Below are positions 63,341-64,000 of a stretch of 64,000 nt of DNA, one piece after another. The stretch lies in assembly GCA_002337605.1 (NCBI GenBank), contig DDGL01000008.1, positions 124,001-188,000 of the forward strand, read 5' to 3'. How positions within the stretch are numbered: position 1 is the stretch's first letter; each line of letters begins with the position of its first letter. The DNA is from Flavobacteriaceae bacterium UBA1903. GTDB lineage: Bacteria > Bacteroidota > Bacteroidia > Flavobacteriales > Flavobacteriaceae. The notes under the pieces are model-generated. The model saw nothing but the letters and a program-made list of their open reading frames with translations, was not told the DNA's origin and made no database searches. The position numbers were made by a program, and so were the translations under genes.

Positions 63341-64000
63341 ATGAATGTTAAAATATCGGATAGAAAGAAGAAATTTATAAAGCGCTTTTATACCATAGCT
63401 CTTATATGTGTAGGTGTGATTATTGTCGTTTTTAATGATTCTCTTGGCAAATTGGAAGGGTTTGTAGAATTTATTGCCCTGTACTTCATCCTAATATTTG
63501 TCTCCATTGCATATTGGCTCTTTAAGCAAATCAAATCGCTTATCCGATTAAAGAACGAAAAATCAAAAACAGAATTAATGCATTTAAAAAGTCAAGTGAA
63601 TCCACATTTCTTTTTTAATATGCTCAACAACCTTTATGGTTTGGTAGATAAGGATGCTAAGAAGGCGCAAGAGTTGATCTTAAAGCTTTCTGATATGATG
63701 CGATATAGTATCTATGATGGGGAAAAAGACACCGTTTTATTGTCTGAAGAAATCACCTATCTCGAGAATTATATCGAACTTCATAAAATGCGTTATCATA
63801 AAGCAATTGATATACAATTCAATATTGATACAAATGACACCGATTATGAAATAATGCCACTTCTATTTATTATTCTTTTAGAAAATGCCTTTAAGCATGG
63901 TGTAGAAAATTTAAGAGAATATGCGTATGTGCATATCAATTTAATGGCGAACAACAATCGAGTGACCTTTGAAATAGAAAATAATTTTGATGAAACACAA
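63341..64000 (+). CDS. LytS/YehU-type sensor histidine kinase, 3' partial
   Basis: 220 codons are visible; the frame runs off the right edge. Two membrane helices (about 20-34 and 47-65) are followed by the His-kinase motif LKSQVNPHFFFNMLNNLYGL, whose His is the phospho-acceptor, and the N-box LLENAFKHGV. This is the LytS/YehU class. Its partner is expected to be a LytTR response regulator beyond the window. It is divergent from the ABC transporter, which it probably controls. Confidence 0.9.
   Translation, partial: MNVKISDRKKKFIKRFYTIALICVGVIIVVFNDSLGKLEGFVEFIALYFILIFVSIAYWLFKQIKSLIRLKNEKSKTELMHLKSQVNPHFFFNMLNNLYGLVDKDAKKAQELILKLSDMMRYSIYDGEKDTVLLSEEITYLENYIELHKMRYHKAIDIQFNIDTNDTDYEIMPLLFIILLENAFKHGVENLREYAYVHINLMANNNRVTFEIENNFDETQ

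Noticed and set aside
1..64000. tRNA, rRNA, insertion sequences and prophage genes
   Set aside because: None was recognised by reading both strands; a tRNA scan and transposase profile search were not possible here.

Overview
This 64 kb window is chromosomal DNA of a member of the Bacteroidota, almost certainly family Flavobacteriaceae. The evidence is AT-rich DNA, promoters of the Bacteroidota type (-7 box TAnnTTTG) in front of housekeeping genes, proteins with type IX secretion (T9SS) C-terminal sorting domains, a PorE-like OmpA protein and family-typical gene blocks. The blocks are rplM-rpsI-rpsB-tsf, pyrH-frr, asnS, rpoN and exbB-x-exbD-exbD. No rRNA, tRNA, CRISPR array, insertion sequence, phage gene or integrase was recognised.

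Left part (1-26 kb). The 3' end of an OmpA/PD40 envelope gene is followed by a divergent cyanophycin module: cyanophycin synthetase (cphA), cyanophycinase (cphB) and an isoaspartyl peptidase. Together these could make and fully degrade an Asp-Arg storage polymer. Next come polA and a secreted polyester-hydrolase-like enzyme that has the IsPETase active-site signature and a T9SS sorting domain. These are followed by a TspO-like membrane protein with a class V aminotransferase, a DoxX/flavoprotein pair, mfd, a membrane-bound XRE regulator, a YraN-family protein, an LD-carboxypeptidase, a large DUF5916 outer-membrane protein and a hypothetical protein with kinase-like motifs.

Middle part (26-51 kb). 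This is mostly core housekeeping: pyruvate carboxylase, ribosomal proteins, Ts, UMP kinase, ribosome recycling factor, an RND/MMPL exporter, AsnRS, sigma-54 and an Exb/Tol proton-channel operon. Interspersed are a lipoprotein trypsin-like protease, a T9SS-exported M23 peptidase, a short DUF5686-like barrel and a 694-residue protein with an internal duplication. Several intergenic stretches carry interspersed repeats.

Right part (51.6-64 kb). This looks accessory. Genes on the minus strand encode hydrolases, an MDR oxidoreductase, a PD40 lipoprotein, two related esterases and a DUF4386 protein. Three of the gaps between single genes hold long imperfect palindromes with a central hairpin, an arrangement like integron gene cassettes. 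The window ends in an ABC exporter, whose permease is fused to an M1 aminopeptidase. It is divergent from a LytS-type histidine kinase cut by the right edge. The shared promoter region contains two pairs of 21-bp-spaced repeats that look like LytTR-regulator sites.

The most interesting items are the PETase-like secreted enzyme, the cassette-like palindromes, the putative LytTR operators, and a family of short repeats that has also entered coding sequence (polA linker).
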